Part shown: positions 5,039-8,465 of the stretch, piece after piece
Numbering within the stretch: the first letter of the stretch is position 1
Layout: every line of letters begins with the position of its first letter
Source of the DNA: Candidatus Cloacimonadota bacterium
Lineage (GTDB): Bacteria > Cloacimonadota > Cloacimonadia > Cloacimonadales > TCS61
Length of the DNA: 8,465 nt
NCBI GenBank assembly: GCA_027858325.1
Contig: JAQICU010000169.1
Span: 1-8,465, forward strand
Reading direction: 5' to 3'
Made by a program: the position numbers and the translations under genes
Notes under the pieces: model-generated
What the model saw: the letters and a program-made list of their open reading frames with translations, nothing else
What the model was told of the DNA's origin: nothing
Databases searched by the model: none

Positions 5039-7090
5039 CTATTTTTTGGGTTCTTTATCTTCTTCTTCCTTTCGCTCTTGACCTCGATCTCGATCTTGCA
5101 TTTCTGCTTCTTTTTTTGCTTTTGCAGCCTTTAGTTTTCTCTTCTCTGCTGCTTTCTTTTTAGCTTCTTCCTTTTTTGCCATTTTTTCCGCTTTTTTTAT
5201 TTCATCATTTATTACTTTGATCTTTAGAAATTGTTTTTCTACAATTTCTTTATCGGTCCCGCTAATAAATGGCAAACTTAATTCAAATATTTCTTCAGCA
5301 TCAAGTGTTTCCTTAAGCAGCAATTCATCTGCTAAGTTTTCCAAAAGTTTACGTTTGCCATTAATGATCTCTAAACTCTGTTTATGAGCCTCTGTAATAA
5401 TGCGCTTAATTTCACTATCAATAACACTTGCTGTTGTCTCACTAATACTATCGTGCTGCGAAATATCTCTACCTAGAAATACCTGACTCTGCTTTTTCAC
5501 TAAAGTTATAGGACCAACTTTTTCGCTCATTCCCCAATTACAAACCATTTGCTTTGCAATTTCAGTAGCCCTTTCAATATCGTTGGAAGCACCAGTTGAG
5601 ACGTCATTAAAGAAAATCTCTTCAGCTGCACGTCCTCCCAGTAACCCGATCAATGACTGCTCCATATAACTTTTGGAATAATAAGATTTATCGGTTTGCA
5701 GAAAATGAGTAGCTCCACCGGTGAAACCCCTTGGGATGATCGTAACTTTGTGAATTGGCTCTACCTTCGATAAGAACATTGAACAAAGCACATGTCCAAT
5801 TTCATGGATTGCAGTGATTCTTTTATCTTCTTCTGTAATAACTTTACTTTTCCTGGCTTTTCCTAAAGTAACTTTATCTTTTGCTTCTTCAAAATCGCTC
5901 ATCTCGATCATCTTTTTACCAGTTCTTGCAGCCAGTAAAGCCGCTTCATTAACCAGGTTAGCCAGATCTGCACCACTAAAGCCTGGTGTAACACGAGCAA
6001 TTATATTTAATCTAACACTTTTTGAAATAGGTAACTTTCTAGTATGAACTCCTAATATCGCTTCTCTGCCCTTAATATCTGGTAAGTCCACAATGATCTG
6101 TCTGTCAAAACGCCCGGGACGAAGTAACGCTGGATCGAGTACATCTGGTCTGTTCGTAGCAGCAATTATGATAACAGAATCATTAGGATCGAATCCATCC
6201 ATCTCAACCAGTAATTGATTTAAAGTCTGTTCTCTTTCATCATGACCACCACCAAGACCGGATCCACGGTGCCTGCCTACAGCATCTATCTCATCAATAA
6301 AAGCAATACAGGGAGCAGTTTTTTTTGCAGTGGCAAACATATCACGAACACGAGATGCACCAACACCAACGAACATTTCTACAAAATCAGAACCGCTGAT
6401 ACTGTAGAATGGGACTTTAGCTTCTCCTGCGACTGCTTTTGCCAGTAATGTTTTACCCGTTCCTGGTCTTCCAAGAAGTAGAACACCACGGGGAATTCTA
6501 CCGCCCAGTCTCTGGAATTTCTTAGGATCTTTTAAAAATTCAACTATTTCTTCCAATTCTTCTTTTGCTTCTTCAACTCCGGCTACATCTTCAAAAGTTA
6601 TTTTAGTTTTACCGTTAGCATTAAGTTTGGCTTTGCTTTTGCCAAAGCTAAATGCCTTATTTGCTCCACCTCTCATTCCGCGCATCAAGAATATCCAGAT
6701 TCCAATAAAGATAAGGAACGGAAACCAGGAAAGTAACATTCCAATTAATTTATTCGGCTTTTGCGAATAAACTTGAATTCCGGCATCGGTAAGTTGTTTT
6801 ACCAGGTCTGGATCTCTGAAGGGTAGATAAGTTGATAAGTTCTGTCCTGTCATGCTGGTTATTGTTACATCTTTTTCATCAAATCCAACTTTTTGTACTT
6901 CACCACGTTTAACCATCTCCAGAAAGTCTGAATATGAGATTTCTTGAGTATCTCTATTACTCATTTTACTCATTTGGAACATCACAATAACCAATAATAT
7001 TAGCACTATCCAAAAAGTGATCGCCTGCGATTTCTTCATTTTGGGAAATTGATTTTTATTTTTATTATTTTTTTTTGGTTTTTGTTGCAT
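5039..7090 (-). CDS. ftsH: ATP-dependent zinc metalloprotease FtsH
   Basis: FtsH is a hexameric inner-membrane AAA+ protease that extracts and degrades damaged membrane proteins and selected cytoplasmic regulators. The 683-residue protein shows, in order: a Lys/Asn-rich N-terminus (1-20), TM helix 1 (about 24-40), a small extracytoplasmic domain (about 45-113), TM helix 2 (about 114-136), and the AAA+ module. This has Walker A at 207-214 (GRPGTGKT), pore loop FVGVG 240-244, Walker B around FIDEID 264-269, and the second region of homology TNRPDVLDPALLRPGRFDR with arginine fingers R324 and R327. The M41 peptidase domain has HEIGH (429-433) and the third zinc ligand D504 in TGASNDIERAT. Two motif residues are unusual: Arg where Walker A normally has Pro, and Ile where HEAGH is usual. 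From about 627 the chain is a Lys/Glu/Ala-rich tail. A good AAGGAG at 7102-7107, inside the end of hpt, serves the ATG at 7090. M18 is a less likely alternative start, without a clear Shine-Dalgarno. Confidence 0.97.
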   Translation of the reverse strand: MQQKPKKNNKNKNQFPKMKKSQAITFWIVLILLVIVMFQMSKMSNRDTQEISYSDFLEMVKRGEVQKVGFDEKDVTITSMTGQNLSTYLPFRDPDLVKQLTDAGIQVYSQKPNKLIGMLLSWFPFLIFIGIWIFLMRGMRGGANKAFSFGKSKAKLNANGKTKITFEDVAGVEEAKEELEEIVEFLKDPKKFQRLGGRIPRGVLLLGRPGTGKTLLAKAVAGEAKVPFYSISGSDFVEMFVGVGASRVRDMFATAKKTAPCIAFIDEIDAVGRHRGSGLGGGHDEREQTLNQLLVEMDGFDPNDSVIIIAATNRPDVLDPALLRPGRFDRQIIVDLPDIKGREAILGVHTRKLPISKSVRLNIIARVTPGFSGADLANLVNEAALLAARTGKKMIEMSDFEEAKDKVTLGKARKSKVITEEDKRITAIHEIGHVLCSMFLSKVEPIHKVTIIPRGFTGGATHFLQTDKSYYSKSYMEQSLIGLLGGRAAEEIFFNDVSTGASNDIERATEIAKQMVCNWGMSEKVGPITLVKKQSQVFLGRDISQHDSISETTASVIDSEIKRIITEAHKQSLEIINGKRKLLENLADELLLKETLDAEEIFELSLPFISGTDKEIVEKQFLKIKVINDEIKKAEKMAKKEEAKKKAAEKRKLKAAKAKKEAEMQDRDRGQERKEEEDKEPKK

Positions 7091-7626
7091 TATGAATATA
7101 TCTCCTTCTTAAGAATTCCTATATATGGAAGGTTTCGGTATTTCTGAGAATAATCAAGCCCGTATCCAACAACGAAATCATTTCCAACTTCAAAACCAAC
7201 ATAATCGATCTTGATATCTATTTGATGTGCATTGGGTTTATCTAGTAGTGTACAAATCTTTACAGAATCAGAATTGTGTTGTTTAAAATATTCATTAAGA
7301 TATTTTAAGGTTAAACCACTATCTACTATGTCTTCGATAATAATCACATCCCTATTTGAAATATCTACATCAATATCTTTTTTAATTTTTACTACTCCTG
7401 ATGATTTAGTGCTGTTTCCATAACTCGAAAGTGACATAAAATCAAGCTCTACTTTAGTAGAAATGCTCCTCATAAGATCTGAGAGAAAGACAATCCCGCC
7501 TTTTAAGATACAAATCAGAACTGGATACTTCCCTTCATAATCCTTTGATATTTGCTCACCAAGCTGCTTGATCTTCTTTTGTATTTCTGTTTCAGTTATT
7601 AATATTTTTTCAATATCATTTCGCAT
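7090..7626 (-). CDS. hpt: hypoxanthine (guanine) phosphoribosyltransferase
   Basis: This cytoplasmic purine-salvage enzyme transfers the phosphoribosyl group of PRPP to hypoxanthine, and often guanine, giving IMP or GMP. The protein has 178 residues, normal for bacterial HPRT. The PRPP-binding signature is at about residues 94-107 (VIIIEDIVDSGLTL, with the acidic pair E98-D99 and D102). The pyrophosphate-loop LKGG is at 41-44, and the flexible-loop start SSYG at 67-70. The purine-binding lysine region is LLDKP (K130), and the C-terminal GFEVGNDFVVGYGLDY (144-159) with YRNLPYIG completes the site. All key positions look intact. The start is the ATG at 7626; no in-frame Met occurs again until residue 52. 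The stop overlaps the ftsH ATG by one base (TAATG), so ftsH translation is probably coupled. Placement between tilS and ftsH is a widespread bacterial arrangement. Confidence 0.96.
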   Translation of the reverse strand: MRNDIEKILITETEIQKKIKQLGEQISKDYEGKYPVLICILKGGIVFLSDLMRSISTKVELDFMSLSSYGNSTKSSGVVKIKKDIDVDISNRDVIIIEDIVDSGLTLKYLNEYFKQHNSDSVKICTLLDKPNAHQIDIKIDYVGFEVGNDFVVGYGLDYSQKYRNLPYIGILKKEIYS

Positions 7627-7660
7627 TATTTCAATTGTAAGAAAGCTTCTTACTCCTCCT
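7627..7660 (-). promoter_or_regulatory. hpt leader: distant strong Shine-Dalgarno plus intervening hairpin
   Basis: The 32 bases between tilS and hpt, plus the end of tilS, hold an AGGAGG at 7655-7660 that overlaps the tilS stop codon. It is 28 bases from the hpt ATG, too far for normal use. Between them is a perfect inverted repeat (7637-7653: GTAAGAA, loop of 3, TTCTTAC). If that hairpin forms, the effective spacing falls to about 11 bases. No good Shine-Dalgarno lies closer to the ATG. The sequence is seen directly; the hairpin-bridged ribosome binding site is inference. The hairpin is not followed by a T-run, so an intrinsic terminator is unlikely. Confidence 0.5.
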
Positions 7661-8465
7661 ATTTCTTAGTCATTCTATCTGCTGCTCTCATTTTCTTGGT
7701 CGCCATTTTTTCAATCCTGATCTGCAGGATATTCTGAGTCTCCTCAGAAGTAATAACTCTATTATCTATTCGATGCCCTGCGAGCCATATTATTTTCTCC
7801 TGATCACAAAAAATTAACACCTTATCCCTGTCGAATTTTGGGACTTTTTCGTCAATCAAAAAATCCTTTAATTTTTTATTATGCTGCATACCTAGAGGAT
7901 AAAACTTATCTCCGGGTTTTCTATGTCGAATTGTAATCGGGAAAGAGGTCTTATCAAGATCAAGATATGCAACTTTTTTATCTTCGAATAAATTACGCTT
8001 GTTAGGTATTTTTTTTAGTTTCTTCATTATTACCCGATAATCTTCAAAAGTAAACCGGTTACGAAGCGAAGTTATTTCTTTTTCGTTTCCACTGTTCTCA
8101 GATTTCGAAATATCTATTTTTGTAAAGATAAGTTCATCATATTTTTTAAAAATAAAAACATTATTAGGTAAGAAAATTTGTTTGGAGCCATCTGAAGTAA
8201 GTAAGTTTTCGATCTCTACAAAATTATTATGATAGAAATCTTTTGCATTTCCGTTAATTCTTGAATAAGCTTCTTTATATACGTAATAACGCAATACCGA
8301 TTTTGTTTTTCTTATAATTCTTGCTGATAATCTACATTCATCTTTTGAGTGTTTGATCTGCGCTTTTAAAAATCTTCTGGTTGCGAGTGATTCAAGAATA
8401 TCATCAGTTTCAGAGAATATCTCAGCAGTCTCATACAATTTTGTAACTACGTTTGGATTTAAATG
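7659..8465 (-). CDS. tilS: tRNA(Ile)-lysidine synthase, C-terminal part (5' end outside window)
   Basis: TilS attaches lysine to the wobble cytidine (C34) of the CAU-anticodon isoleucine tRNA, using ATP, so that the tRNA reads AUA and is charged with isoleucine. The frame is open to the window edge: an ATG or other start is not needed inside the window, and about 268 codons are present, ending in TAG. The first residues visible (HLNPNVVTKLYETAE) fit the end of the catalytic domain. The PP-loop SGGxDS motif would lie beyond the edge and cannot be checked. The middle is the helical tRNA-binding region. At in-window residues 180-192 the motif RHRKPGDKFYPLG, followed by KKLKDFLID and WLAGHRID, is typical of the TilS C-terminal domain. 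The protein ends in a short basic tail (MATKKMRAADRMTKK). It lies 32 bases upstream of hpt, the usual tilS-hpt-ftsH order. A stop-overlapping AGGAGG belongs to the hpt leader. Identification is firm; completeness is unknown. Confidence 0.93.
   Translation of the reverse strand, partial: HLNPNVVTKLYETAEIFSETDDILESLATRRFLKAQIKHSKDECRLSARIIRKTKSVLRYYVYKEAYSRINGNAKDFYHNNFVEIENLLTSDGSKQIFLPNNVFIFKKYDELIFTKIDISKSENSGNEKEITSLRNRFTFEDYRVIMKKLKKIPNKRNLFEDKKVAYLDLDKTSFPITIRHRKPGDKFYPLGMQHNKKLKDFLIDEKVPKFDRDKVLIFCDQEKIIWLAGHRIDNRVITSEETQNILQIRIEKMATKKMRAADRMTKK

Noticed and set aside
7637..7653. The 7-bp hairpin between tilS and hpt as an intrinsic terminator
   Set aside because: No T-run follows the stem on the transcribed strand, and the gap is only 32 bases within an apparent operon. 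A role in spacing the ribosome binding site fits better.
8436..8438. TTG at 8436-8438 as the start of tilS
   Set aside because: The frame continues upstream to the window edge with TilS-like residues (HLNPNVVTK), and the N-terminal PP-loop domain must lie outside. The TTG is an internal leucine codon.
1..8465. A CRISPR array, prophage, transposon, toxin-antitoxin or defence system
   Set aside because: No regularly spaced repeats, integrase, transposase, terminal inverted repeats or defence-type domains are visible. Every long coding stretch is accounted for by the nine genes.

Overview
The window reads as ordinary chromosomal housekeeping DNA from an AT-rich bacterium. All nine recognisable genes lie on the minus strand, so transcription runs from high to low coordinates. 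They are packed with overlaps or gaps of 0-32 bases, except for one 155-base break. I see no RNA gene, CRISPR array, insertion sequence, phage gene or foreign-looking island. Two proteins carry signal peptides, and the tilS-hpt-ftsH order is common in bacteria. The style of the FtsH sequence and of the secreted proteins suggests the broad FCB/Cloacimonadota-like group. That placement is a low-confidence impression, because there is no marker gene to settle it.

The upstream block (8465 down to 3138) holds tilS (5' end outside the window), hpt, ftsH, hslV and hslU. tilS modifies the CAU anticodon of an isoleucine tRNA. hpt salvages purines. ftsH encodes the membrane AAA+ metalloprotease. hslV and hslU encode the peptidase and unfoldase of the cytoplasmic HslUV protease. 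hpt/ftsH and hslV/hslU overlap by one base in a TAATG arrangement, so two ATP-dependent proteases are probably made from one transcript. Between tilS and hpt, a strong Shine-Dalgarno sequence lies 28 bases from the hpt start, with a perfect 7-bp hairpin in between.

A 155-base intergenic region (2983-3137) separates the blocks. It holds a possible stem-loop at the hslU stop, a weak -10-like box and a 6-bp inverted repeat, and it probably contains the promoter of the second block.

The downstream block (2982 to 1) has four genes: a secreted beta-propeller-like protein of unknown function, a small secreted protein that may be distantly DUF3108-like, a diacylglycerol-kinase-family lipid kinase, and a PlsC-type acyltransferase cut off by the window edge. 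The last two both bear on phosphatidic acid supply. They abut with no spacer, in the same frame, separated only by one TAA, and plsC appears to start at TTG.

I found no convincing undescribed system. The points most worth a second look are the SD-hairpin-start leader of hpt, the unusual residues in FtsH motifs (GRPGTGKT and HEIGH), the cysteines beside the acidic motifs of the secreted propeller, the same-frame kinase/acyltransferase junction, and the HX4E variant of the acyltransferase motif.
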